Notes under the pieces: generated by a model | What the model saw: the letters and a program-made list of their open reading frames with translations, nothing else | What the model was told of the DNA's origin: nothing | The model's database searches: none | Assembly: GCA_041581055.1 (NCBI GenBank) | Contig: JBFGCT010000097.1 | Location: 1 to 15,145 of the forward strand | Length of the DNA: 15,145 nucleotides | Source of the DNA: JBFGCT01 sp041581055 | Lineage (GTDB): Bacteria > Actinomycetota > Acidimicrobiia > Acidimicrobiales > Ilumatobacteraceae | Direction of reading: 5' to 3' | Shown here: positions 7,532-13,933 of the stretch, piece by piece | Layout of the letters: each line of letters begins with the position of its first letter | How positions within the stretch are numbered: position 1 is the first letter of the stretch | Made by a program: the position numbers and the translations under genes

Positions 7532-8599
7532 TCAGAGGGTGGGGAGGACGATCGGGATCTCCACGATCCAGGTCTGCGAGCCGTCCTCCGGCGAGGACTC
7601 GTACAGGATGATCGAGCCGGGGCCGGGCAGGTAGGTGCTCGGATACTCGGTGAGGTCGATCTCGAACTCGAAGGGCAGGAACGTCCCGAGCGAGCCGCCG
7701 CTCGTGGCGAAGCCTTCGGCGACGATCAAGCCGTCGCCGCCGCCGGTCGTGAGTGTCCACTGGATCGTCGCCTCGAAGGTGGACGATTCGCCGCGGACCA
7801 CCAGCGGGTTCCCGACCTCCTGGCCCGGGTACGGCCCCTCGATCATGATCAGCGCCCGGACGTTGTCGAAGTCGTCGCGCGTCAGGCCGTCGCCGACGAT
7901 CACGCCGTGCGACAGGATCTCGTCGCGGGGCTCGCCGTCGATGTTGAACTTCACCCGGTCGAAACCGTCGAACTGCGTCACCGTGAACACCACCTGGGCG
8001 AGCTGCACTGTCTCCGCGAGCGTTCCACCGAGCGAGTTCTCGAACTCGCCCGAGAGATCGACCGTCGCGGTGGTGCCGTCGACGGCGATCCCGAGCACCC
8101 GCGTTCCCGCCGGGACGACGCTCAGCATTCCGATGTCGTCCTCGATCGAGTTCGTTCCGGCGAACAGGGCCTCGAGCGCATTGCGGACCGGGGTTTCCCC
8201 TGGCACCGTGCGGGCGCCCGCGCCCATCCGCTCCGCGGTGGCGGTGCCCGTGTTCTGCACCTCCCAGGCCCAGTACACGTTGACCAGCGTCGACGCCGCC
8301 GGTGGGTCGGTCGCCGGCGGGTCGGTGGCCGGTGGGGTCGTCGCGGGGGGTTCGGTGGCCGGCGGGTCGGTGGCCGGTGGGGTCGTCGCGGGGGGTTCGG
8401 TGGTCGGTGGGTCGGTCGCCGGCGGGTCGGTGGTCGGTGGGTCGGTCGCCGGCGGTTCGGTGCCGGGCGGTTCGGCCGTGGTCTCGACGGCGGTGCCGGG
8501 CGACGTGGTGTCGTCGCTTCCGCACCCGCCGGCGACCGGCGCGATCGCCAGGAAGGCCACCACCGCCGGTGCGAGCACACGGATACCACTTCCGGTCAT
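7532..8599 (-). CDS. GerMN/Gmad2-domain lipoprotein with Pro-Thr repeat linker
   Basis: A 355-residue predicted lipoprotein. The signal peptide MTGSGIRVLAPAVVAFLAIA runs to a lipobox-like VAGGC with the acyl-acceptor Cys26. Residues 44-98 are eleven 5-residue repeats of the type PPATD/PPTTE, a flexible, probably cell-wall-spanning linker. Residues about 105-235 (NVYWAWEV, ALEALFAG, VPAGTRVLGIAVDG, VKFNIDGEP) match the GerMN fold, and about 250-350 (IMIEGPYPGQEV, PFEFEIDL, ILYESSPEDGSQTWIVEI) match Gmad2. Both were first described in spore germination proteins but are common in non-sporulating actinobacteria, where their role is unclear; GerMN also occurs in LpqB. The ATG at 8597-8599 follows GGGAGG with a 7-base spacing. 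Domain calls are from memory of the families. Confidence 0.85.
   Translation of the reverse strand: MTGSGIRVLAPAVVAFLAIAPVAGGCGSDDTTSPGTAVETTAEPPGTEPPATDPPTTDPPATDPPTTEPPATTPPATDPPATEPPATTPPATDPPATDPPAASTLVNVYWAWEVQNTGTATAERMGAGARTVPGETPVRNALEALFAGTNSIEDDIGMLSVVPAGTRVLGIAVDGTTATVDLSGEFENSLGGTLAETVQLAQVVFTVTQFDGFDRVKFNIDGEPRDEILSHGVIVGDGLTRDDFDNVRALIMIEGPYPGQEVGNPLVVRGESSTFEATIQWTLTTGGGDGLIVAEGFATSGGSLGTFLPFEFEIDLTEYPSTYLPGPGSIILYESSPEDGSQTWIVEIPIVLPTL
8306..8470 (-). repeat. 15-bp tandem repeats encoding the PPATD linker
   Basis: Eleven in-frame 15-bp units encode residues 44-98 of the lipoprotein (PPGTE, PPATD, PPTTD and variants). Within them the unit order PPATT-PPATD-PPATE recurs, giving a higher-order 45-bp repetition that is almost identical at DNA level. 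This suggests recent expansion by slippage or unequal crossover, so length may vary between strains. Confidence 0.85.
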
Positions 8600-8606
8600 G
8601 ATCCAA

Positions 8607-8612
8607 CCTCCC
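8607..8612 (-). promoter_or_regulatory. Ribosome binding site of the lipoprotein gene
   Basis: The minus strand reads GGGAGG, then 7 bases, then ATG at 8599. This fixes the start that yields the full signal peptide. It contrasts with the SD-less starts of nnr, tsaE and dusB. Confidence 0.7.
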
Positions 8613-8717
8613 GGGTCGATCCCAGCATCTCATCGGCCAGCTGTGCCGCCCAGGGGAAAAGGACAGGTGCGGGGGGTGGTCACGACAACGCTCCGCGTCT
8701 CGACCGCCGTCGGCCGA

Positions 8718-8723
8718 TACCGT
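8718..8723 (+). promoter_or_regulatory. Putative -10 element of dusB
   Basis: TACCGT (TAnnnT) ends 11 bases before the dusB ATG at 8735, giving a predicted leader of only a few bases. No Shine-Dalgarno sequence or clear -35 box is visible. It supports the start at 8735 over the long upstream extension of the open frame. Confidence 0.4.
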
Positions 8724-8734
8724 TGTTCGGCGTC

Positions 8735-9886
8735 ATGTCGTTCCGCATCGGTCAATTCGAGTTCTCGGCGCCGGTGGTCCTCGCGCCGATGGCGGGGGTC
8801 ACCAACGCGCCGTTCCGCGCGTTGTGCCGGCGGTTCGCGCCCGGGCTGGCATACGTCAACGAGATGGTGATGGCCACGCCGGTCGTGCGCGGCAACGGCA
8901 AGACCGACCGGATGATCCGGTTCGCCGCCGACGAGTACCCACGGAGCCTCCAGCTCTACGGGAGCGACCCCGAGATCATGGGCCGCGCGGTGCACCTGCT
9001 CTGCGACGCCGGCCGCGTCGATCACATCGACCTCAACTTCGGGTGTCCGGCGGCGAAGGTCACCAGGCGGGGCGGCGGCGCCGCGGTGCCGGCTCGGCCG
9101 GAGTTGCTGCGGGCGGTGCTGCGGGCGGCGGTCACCAGCGCCGCGCCGTACGGCGTCCCGGTGACCGCCAAGTTCCGGATGGGCCTGTTCGACGATTGGC
9201 TCACCCACACGCGCACCGGTGAGGTCTGCGCCGAGGAGGGCGTCGCGGCGATCGCCCTCCACGCCCGCACCGTCGAGCAGCACTACTCCGGGGAGGCCCG
9301 GTGGGAGGCAATCGCCGAGCTGAAGGAGACGGTCGGCACGATCCCGGTCCTCGGCAACGGCGACATCTGGCAGGCGCACGACGCCGTCCGGATGATGGCG
9401 GCGACCGGGTGCGACGGGGTCGTCATCGGTCGCGGCTGTCTCGGACGCCCGTGGTTGTTCGGCGATCTGGTCGACGCGCTGTCAGGGCGTCCGGTGCGTG
9501 CGAGCCGGTCGCTCGGCGACGTGATGCGGGTGATGGCCGATCACGCGCGCCTGCTCGCCGCGCACATGGGCGAGGAGCACGCGATGCGCGACTTCCGCAA
9601 GCACACCGGTTGGTACGTCAGCGGGTACCCGGTCGGTCCCGAGGTGCGCCGGCGTTTCTCGATGACCAGGACGCTGATGGAGCTCGACGACATCCTCGCC
9701 GGGCTCGATCCGACGGCGGAGATCGTGCCGGGCGGTGAGCGGATCAAGCGCGGGCATACCAACGGCCCGATCCGGGTGGCCCTGCCCGCCGGCTGGCTCG
9801 ACGACCACAAGGCGGCGAGCGATCGCCTCGCCGACGACCTCACCGTGCCCGACGACGGCCACGTCCTCGCGCTCTCCGGCGGATGA
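8735..9886 (+). CDS. dusB: tRNA-dihydrouridine synthase
   Basis: An FMN enzyme that reduces specific uridines in tRNA to dihydrouridine with NAD(P)H. The 383-residue TIM-barrel protein has APMAGVTNAPFR at the FMN site near the N-terminus and HIDLNFGCPAAKV with the catalytic Cys104. These are followed by VTAKFRMG, IALHARTVEQHYSG, IPVLGNGDI and VVIGRGCLGRPWLF, the phosphate-binding strand. About 60 residues after the barrel form the C-terminal helical tRNA-binding region. The open frame extends far upstream, but that part crosses the lipoprotein gene antisense; homology starts at MSFRIGQFEFSAPVVLAPMAG. The gene overlaps maf by four bases. Assignment to DusB rather than another Dus subfamily is by overall resemblance. 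Confidence 0.93.
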   Translation: MSFRIGQFEFSAPVVLAPMAGVTNAPFRALCRRFAPGLAYVNEMVMATPVVRGNGKTDRMIRFAADEYPRSLQLYGSDPEIMGRAVHLLCDAGRVDHIDLNFGCPAAKVTRRGGGAAVPARPELLRAVLRAAVTSAAPYGVPVTAKFRMGLFDDWLTHTRTGEVCAEEGVAAIALHARTVEQHYSGEARWEAIAELKETVGTIPVLGNGDIWQAHDAVRMMAATGCDGVVIGRGCLGRPWLFGDLVDALSGRPVRASRSLGDVMRVMADHARLLAAHMGEEHAMRDFRKHTGWYVSGYPVGPEVRRRFSMTRTLMELDDILAGLDPTAEIVPGGERIKRGHTNGPIRVALPAGWLDDHKAASDRLADDLTVPDDGHVLALSGG

Positions 9887-10461
9887 TCGACCTCCCGCCG
9901 GGGACCCGGCTGGTCCTGGCGTCGGGCTCCCCTCGGCGCGCGGACCTGCTCGGTTCGGCCGGTCTCGCCGTCGAGGTGCGTCCGGCCGACGTCGACGAGA
10001 CGATCGCCGAGGGCGAGTCGCCGGAGGCGTACGTCCTGCGGTTGTCGGCGGACAAGGCGCACGCCATGGCGGTACCCCACGCGATCGTCGTCGGCGCGGA
10101 CACCACGGTCGAGATCGACGGCCAGGTGCTCGGCAAGCCGGTCGACGACGCCGACGCGCGTCGCATGCTCGAGCTGCTGTCGGGCCGGGTGCATCGCGTC
10201 CACACCGGCGTGACGGTCATCGGCGGGGAGCGCACGCTCCAGGCGCTCGTCAGCACCAGCGTCACGTTCGCCCGGCTCTCCGACGACACGATCGACTGGT
10301 ACGTCGCCACCGGCGAGCCGATGGACAAGGCCGGCGGCTACGCGCTCCAGGGGGCCGGGGGCGCGCTGGTCGCCCGGATCGACGGCAGCGTGTCCAACGT
10401 GATCGGACTCCCGCTGGCCGAGACGCTCGACCTGCTCCGCACCGCGCGCACGGCCCCCTGA
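9883..10461 (+). CDS. maf: Maf-family nucleoside triphosphate pyrophosphatase
   Basis: Maf proteins hydrolyse non-canonical or pyrimidine NTPs (dTTP/UTP class or m7GTP class) to monophosphates, acting as house-cleaning enzymes; older annotation calls them septum formation proteins. The 192-residue protein has LASGSPRRADLL (12-23), the catalytic-base region VVGADTTVEIDG (69-80, D73), and GKP with K85. The C-terminal EPMDKAGGYALQGAGG and SVSNVIGLPL are also present. The DKAGGYALQG motif resembles the dTTP/UTP-pyrophosphatase subgroup, though substrate assignment is inference. Its ATG lies inside the dusB stop (ATGA), so the two are coupled. Confidence 0.93.
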   Translation: MIDLPPGTRLVLASGSPRRADLLGSAGLAVEVRPADVDETIAEGESPEAYVLRLSADKAHAMAVPHAIVVGADTTVEIDGQVLGKPVDDADARRMLELLSGRVHRVHTGVTVIGGERTLQALVSTSVTFARLSDDTIDWYVATGEPMDKAGGYALQGAGGALVARIDGSVSNVIGLPLAETLDLLRTARTAP

Positions 10462-10503
10462 GCCCCCCGACGCCCCGGACCCGTCCGGCCCCCGCCCCCG
10501 GGA

Positions 10504-10550
10504 TTTGTGTGACCGAACAGGTCGACTTCGGTGATGTTCGGTTACACAAA
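10504..10550. repeat. Long palindrome, copy 1 of a tandem pair
   Basis: The arms TTTGTGTGACCGAAC (10504-10518) and GTTCGGTTACACAAA (10536-10550) pair over 15 positions, with one G/T position that would be a G-U wobble in RNA. They enclose a 17-base loop (10519-10535). The loop contains a second TTCGGT, so an alternative hairpin with the ACCGAA of the left arm is possible. It lies between convergent maf and the protease gene, and no T-tract follows. It could be a bidirectional terminator or a REP/MITE-like element. Confidence 0.8.
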
Positions 10551-10569
10551 TCGGCGGTCCGCCCCGGGA

Positions 10570-10616
10570 TTTGTGTGACCGAACAGGTCGAGTTCGGTGA
10601 TGTTCGGTTACACAAA
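10570..10616. repeat. Long palindrome, copy 2 of a tandem pair
   Basis: The arms are identical to copy 1 (10570-10584 and 10602-10616), in the same orientation and exactly 66 bp further on. The 17-base loop differs at a single base (C in copy 1, G in copy 2). The shared unit extends leftwards through CCCGGGA, giving about 54 bp of near identity, while the bases between the copies differ. Conservation of loop as well as stem indicates recent duplication. Confidence 0.8.
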
Positions 10617-10666
10617 CTCGGTAGGGGCCGTTCGGGCGGATCGGGCACCGCCGGTCGTCGGGCGGG

Positions 10667-11728
10667 TCAGGTCGCGTCGTTCCAGTTCCAGTCGACGGCG
10701 GTGGCGTCGTACTCGTCGTCCCAGGTCCAGTCGTCGTCCCAGGCCCAGTCGTCGTCCCAGGCCCAGTCGTCGTCCGATGCCCAGTCGTCGTCCCAGGTCC
10801 AGTCGTCGTTCCAGGCCCAGTCGTCGTCCCAGGTCCATTCGTCGTACTCGGGTTCGTACTCGTCGAAGTCTTGGCCGGCGTCGGCGGGGAGTCGATCCGG
10901 GACCGGCGCGTCGGGGTCGGCCACCCGAGCCTCGATCCAGTCGGCAAAGGCCGCGACCTCGGCGTACACGCCCGGCGCCGCGCCGCCGCACTCCTCACCC
11001 CAACTCACGACGCCGGCCAACACCCGGCCGCGGGGGCTGTCGATCGTGAGCGGGCCGCCGCTATCGCCGTAGCACGAGTCGGCGCCGGTCCCGCCGGCAC
11101 AGAGCTCATCGGCGGCGTCGATCTGCAACTGCCCGCGGCACGCGGCGTCGTCGACGATCGGGACGTCGGCCGACAGCAGGACACCAGGGCTGTCGTCGGC
11201 GTGCTCGCTCGTGACGCCCCAGCCGGTGACCCGGGCGGTCGTCGCCGCGGCGGTCTCGGCGGCGGTCGCCGGCTGGATCGGTGCGATATCGGGGGAGCGG
11301 TCGAACGGCCGGTCGAGCACCAGCATGGCGATGTCGGCGGTGCCCGTCTCGGCGTACTTCGCGTGCTCGACCACGGCGGCGACCTGTCGCGTCTGCCCAC
11401 CGGGGCCGCCGAGGTTCGACACGCCGGCCCGGATCTGGACTCCGGCTTCCGGCGTCCCGACCACGCAGTGGGCGGCGGTGACGACGATCCGCTCGCTGAT
11501 CAGGGTCCCTCCGCAGAACTGGCCCTCGCCGTCGACGAGCGCGACCTGCCACGGGTTGGCGCCTGCGCTGGTCGGCGTGCCGTCGACGATGGCGCTCGCC
11601 CGCGGCGCGCCGACGCCGATCGCTCCGGCGGTCAGCACGGTCGCCAGCACGACGTGTCGCCGCAGCATGCGCCCGAACGTGCTGCGGGCGCGCCGGGCTC
11701 GGTTGTTGTCGATCGGGCTGGTGCCCAT
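10667..11728 (-). CDS. Secreted trypsin-like serine protease with Trp/Asp-rich repeat tail
   Basis: A 353-residue S1A-family protease, predicted to be exported. A basic N-terminus and hydrophobic stretch (24-42) end in APRASA, a signal-peptidase site that would leave I47-V48-D49-G50, the form of an activated trypsin N-terminus, with no propeptide. The triad is His87 (TAAHC), Asp132 (TADIAML) and Ser223 (GDSGGPL). Asp217, six residues before the Ser, together with the SWG and PGVY motifs, predicts cleavage after Arg/Lys. After the domain (about 47-270) comes an acidic linker, then seven 6-residue WxWDDD-like repeats (298-339) and a short end with VDWNWN. AAGGAGG lies 7 bases before the ATG at 11728; M21 is a weaker alternative start. 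It lies downstream of the sensor kinase gene and shares an upstream motif with the response regulator. The role of the tail is unknown. Confidence 0.9.
   Translation of the reverse strand: MGTSPIDNNRARRARSTFGRMLRRHVVLATVLTAGAIGVGAPRASAIVDGTPTSAGANPWQVALVDGEGQFCGGTLISERIVVTAAHCVVGTPEAGVQIRAGVSNLGGPGGQTRQVAAVVEHAKYAETGTADIAMLVLDRPFDRSPDIAPIQPATAAETAAATTARVTGWGVTSEHADDSPGVLLSADVPIVDDAACRGQLQIDAADELCAGGTGADSCYGDSGGPLTIDSPRGRVLAGVVSWGEECGGAAPGVYAEVAAFADWIEARVADPDAPVPDRLPADAGQDFDEYEPEYDEWTWDDDWAWNDDWTWDDDWASDDDWAWDDDWAWDDDWTWDDEYDATAVDWNWNDAT
10712..10837 (-). repeat. 18-bp tandem repeats encoding the WxWDDD tail
   Basis: Seven 18-bp units encode residues 298-339 of the protease: WTWDDD, WAWNDD, WTWDDD, WASDDD, WAWDDD, WAWDDD, WTWDDE. 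Variation is mostly at the second residue (Ala/Thr), with a few single-base changes. High DNA similarity of the units points to recent expansion. Confidence 0.9.
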
Positions 11729-11735
11729 CGTGCTG

Positions 11736-11742
11736 CCTCCTT
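11736..11742 (-). promoter_or_regulatory. Strong ribosome binding site of the protease gene
   Basis: The minus strand reads AAGGAGG, then 7 bases, then ATG at 11728. This near-perfect Shine-Dalgarno sequence decides for M1 over the internal M21. Confidence 0.75.
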
Positions 11743-11804
11743 CGTGAAGCTCGCCGGCTCTCGGCGATGCCGGGGTTCACGATGCGGCAGCGGTCTGTCG
11801 TCAC

Positions 11805-11836
11805 CCTGAACGTTCCTGAACGGATGCTCAGGAACG
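11805..11836 (-). promoter_or_regulatory. Putative response-regulator operator upstream of the protease
   Basis: On the + strand, CCTGAAC occurs at 11805-11811 and again at 11815-11821 (10-bp period). CGTTCCTGA (11811-11819) and TCAGGAACG (11828-11836) form a perfect 9-bp inverted repeat around 8 bases. The segment 11815-11836 matches 13912-13933, upstream of the response regulator, at 18 of 22 positions. A -10-like CATCGT on the minus strand (11784-11779) lies 20 bases downstream of the proximal half-site. The inverted repeat starts 5 bases after the kinase stop, so it could instead serve as a terminator. Confidence 0.5.
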
Positions 11837-11841
11837 CGCCG

Positions 11842-13194
11842 TCAGCGCGCGAGCGGCAGCGTGACGACGAACCGGGCGCCCCCGAGATGGCTGTCGTCGA
11901 CGGCGATCGTCCCACCGTGCAACCGGCAGATCTGGGCGCACAGCGCGAGCCCGAGACCGCTCCCGCCGGCGTCGCGCGAGCGCGCCTCGTCGAGCCGGAC
12001 GAAGCGCTCGAACACCCGCTCGCGATCGGCGACCGGGATGCCCGGCCCGTCGTCGTCGACGGTGAGCAGGGCCGAGCCGTGCGCCGCTGTCACGCCGACC
12101 TCGACCGTCGAGACGGCGTGGCGGCGGGCGTTGACCACGAGGTTGGTGACGAGCCGGTCGAGCTGGTGCGGATCGCCGACGACGTCGACCCGTCCGACGT
12201 GATCGGTGACGATGGTGACCCGGTCGTCGGGCGTGAGACGAGCCAGCGAGTCGAGGACGAGGTCGTCGAGCGGGATCGAGCGCGCCAGGTCAGGGCCGAG
12301 CACGTCGTCGTCGGACCGGGCGAGGAGCAGCAGGTCGTCGACGAGGGTCTGCATCCGCCTCGTCTCCGCGCGCAACGCCGCCGCGGTCGCGCCCCAGTCG
12401 GCGGTGTCCGGGTGCGCCAGATCGACGTCGAGCTGGGCGGCGATCGACGCCAGCGGGCTGCGCAGCTCGTGTGACGCGTCGGCGGCGAAGCGGCGCTGGC
12501 GGTCGGCGTCGCGCTCGATGCGGGCGAGCATCTCGTTCATCGTGGCCGCCAGCGCGGCGATCTCGTCGCCGGTGGCGGGCTCGGGGACGCGCCGATGGAG
12601 GTCCGTTCCGCTGATGTCCTCGACCTCCCGCCGGATCCGGTCGACCGGCCGCAGCGCGCGGCCCGCCATCACGTACACCAGCGCGCCGACGAGCAGGACG
12701 AGCAGCGGTCCGGCGATCAAGGCCGTGGTCCGGGCGCCGCGCGCCGTCCGCTCGACCCCCTCGGTCGACGCCGCGACGAACACGAACGTCTCGACGAACT
12801 CGTCGCTCTCGACGACCTCGACGGTGATCCCCCGCATCCGCTCCGACCCGACCACCGTGTCCAGCGCGGGGAACGAGACGTCGAACGGCCCGTCGTGCTG
12901 GCGGTAGAGCTCGACCAACCGCCGGCCATCGAGGTCGTCGGTCGACGAGAGGACGGTGCCGTCGACGTCGACGATCGCCGCTGTGGTCGACGGGTCGAGG
13001 CCGGCGCCGACGAACGGCACCAGCTCCTCGTCGGCGGTCTGGATCTCGATGTCGAGCGCCCGGGTCTCGATGCTGCGATCGACCTCGTCGCGCAACGACG
13101 CCCTGAGCAGCGCCACGCCCACCGCCGCGGCAACGGCGAAGACGACGGCGAACGCCGCCGCCGCGATCAGCGACGTCCGGAGCCGGACCGACAT
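11842..13194 (-). CDS. Two-component sensor histidine kinase (HAMP, HisKA, HATPase)
   Basis: A 450-residue membrane kinase. TM1 is about residues 8-30, followed by an extracytoplasmic sensor region of about 120 residues without a recognised ligand domain, TM2 about 157-177, and a HAMP linker about 178-230 starting ALRPVDRI. The H-box FAADASHELRSPLASI contains the phosphoacceptor His242. The ATP-binding part has the N-box NLVVNARRHA (351-360), G1 DDDGPGIP (380-387), an F-box ERVFERFVR and G2 GSGLGLAL (411-418). All key residues are present. It follows the response regulator with a 3-base gap, so the two form an operon and a cognate pair. The signal is unknown. The adjacent secreted protease gene is a likely target of the system. 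Confidence 0.95.
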   Translation of the reverse strand: MSVRLRTSLIAAAAFAVVFAVAAAVGVALLRASLRDEVDRSIETRALDIEIQTADEELVPFVGAGLDPSTTAAIVDVDGTVLSSTDDLDGRRLVELYRQHDGPFDVSFPALDTVVGSERMRGITVEVVESDEFVETFVFVAASTEGVERTARGARTTALIAGPLLVLLVGALVYVMAGRALRPVDRIRREVEDISGTDLHRRVPEPATGDEIAALAATMNEMLARIERDADRQRRFAADASHELRSPLASIAAQLDVDLAHPDTADWGATAAALRAETRRMQTLVDDLLLLARSDDDVLGPDLARSIPLDDLVLDSLARLTPDDRVTIVTDHVGRVDVVGDPHQLDRLVTNLVVNARRHAVSTVEVGVTAAHGSALLTVDDDGPGIPVADRERVFERFVRLDEARSRDAGGSGLGLALCAQICRLHGGTIAVDDSHLGGARFVVTLPLAR

Positions 13195-13197
13195 CGC

Positions 13198-13878
13198 TCA
13201 GCCGCCCGCCGCGTCGAGCCGGTAGCCGACGCCGCGGACCGTCTGGACGGCGTGCCGCCCGAACGGATGGTCGATCGCCTGCCGAATCCGCGAGACGTAG
13301 ACCTCGACGATGTTCGGGTCGCCCTCGAACGCGTGGTCCCAGACGTTGGCGAGGATCGAGTCCTTCGACACGACGTTGCCGGCCTCGCGCATGAGGAACT
13401 CGAGCACCGCCATCGCCCGCGGCGACAGGTCGAGCGGGGAGTCGCCGCGCCACGCCCGGTGGCCGGCGGGGTCGAGACGCAGATCGCCGACCTCGATGAC
13501 CGAACTTGCCGGCGCCTGCTGGGCCCGCCTGATCAACGCCCGCACCCGTGCGAGCAGCACGACGTAGGAGAACGGCTTGACGACGTAGTCGTCGGCGCCG
13601 GTGTCGAGCCCCTCGGCCTGGTCGAACTCGCCGTCCTTGGCGGTCAGCATCAGGATCGGGGTGTCGTCGCCGGCGGCCCGCAGCCGAGCGCACAGCTCGT
13701 AGCCGTTGATGCCGGGGAGCATGATGTCGAGGACGATGACCGCGTACGGGTTGTTCTCGGCCAACCAGAGGCCGTCGGTCCCGGTCGCCGCGACGTCGAC
13801 CGCGAAGCCGTCGGCCTCGAAGCCCCGCTTGAGCGACGTCGAGATCCCGATCTCGTCCTCGACCACCAGCAACCGCAC
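13198..13878 (-). CDS. OmpR/PhoB-family response regulator
   Basis: The protein has 226 residues from the GTG at 13878. Receiver domain: acidic pocket E7-D8-E9 (LVVEDE), phosphoacceptor Asp51 (IVLDIMLPG), Thr79 (MLTA) and Lys101 (VVKPFS). The winged-helix DNA-binding domain spans about 126-222, with LDLSPRAMAVLEFLM, ANVWDHAFEGDPNIVEVYVSRIRQAID and TVRGVGYRL. A longer reading from GTG 13908 would add ten residues (MTALGRTVDD) outside the family core. I prefer 13878 because a -10-like TACGGT lies exactly 7 bases upstream and the receiver fold starts at VRLLVVEDE. The paired kinase follows 3 bases after the stop. Likely autoregulated through the motif at 13912-13933. Confidence 0.94.
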   Translation of the reverse strand: MRLLVVEDEIGISTSLKRGFEADGFAVDVAATGTDGLWLAENNPYAVIVLDIMLPGINGYELCARLRAAGDDTPILMLTAKDGEFDQAEGLDTGADDYVVKPFSYVVLLARVRALIRRAQQAPASSVIEVGDLRLDPAGHRAWRGDSPLDLSPRAMAVLEFLMREAGNVVSKDSILANVWDHAFEGDPNIVEVYVSRIRQAIDHPFGRHAVQTVRGVGYRLDAAGG

Positions 13879-13885
13879 GTCGTCA

Positions 13886-13891
13886 ACCGTA
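13886..13891 (-). promoter_or_regulatory. Putative -10 element of a leaderless response-regulator transcript
   Basis: The minus strand reads TACGGT, then 7 bases, then GTG at 13878, the same geometry as nnr. GTTCAGG (13918-13912) ends 20 bases upstream, covering the -35 region where no TTGACA-like box is present, as expected for an activator-dependent promoter. Confidence 0.45.
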
Positions 13892-13911
13892 CGACCCAGG
13901 GCTGTCACGAA

Positions 13912-13933
13912 CCTGAACGGCGGGTCAGGACCG
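13912..13933 (-). promoter_or_regulatory. Putative autoregulatory operator of the response regulator
   Basis: On the + strand CCTGA (13912-13916) and TCAGG (13925-13929) flank an 8-base spacer. The 22-bp segment is 18/22 identical to 11815-11836 in front of the protease. It sits roughly -34 to -55 from the predicted start site and runs over the last codons of the DinB-like gene. Binding by this regulator is inference. Confidence 0.5.

Noticed and set aside
7520..8734. A 405-codon upstream extension of the dusB frame
   Set aside because: It runs antisense to the lipoprotein gene, and Dus homology begins only at the ATG at 8735.
10497..10616. Tandem palindromes considered as a CRISPR fragment or LexA box
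   Set aside because: Only two units are present, separated by about 19 bases of GC-rich linker rather than a spacer of normal length, and no cas gene is nearby. The GAAC/GTTC halves are 17 bases apart instead of the 4 expected for an actinobacterial SOS box.
10262..10648. A small minus-strand frame with a repeated CNRTSP...CSVTQIPG peptide over the tandem palindromes
   Set aside because: The peptide repetition follows from the DNA palindromes; it also overlaps maf antisense, and no ribosome binding site or family match is seen.
9541..10998. A minus-strand frame with a TTTGPG collagen-like repeat
   Set aside because: The repeat is the 18-bp WxWDDD DNA read in another frame. The Trp/Asp frame is continuous with the intact protease domain, so that one is real.
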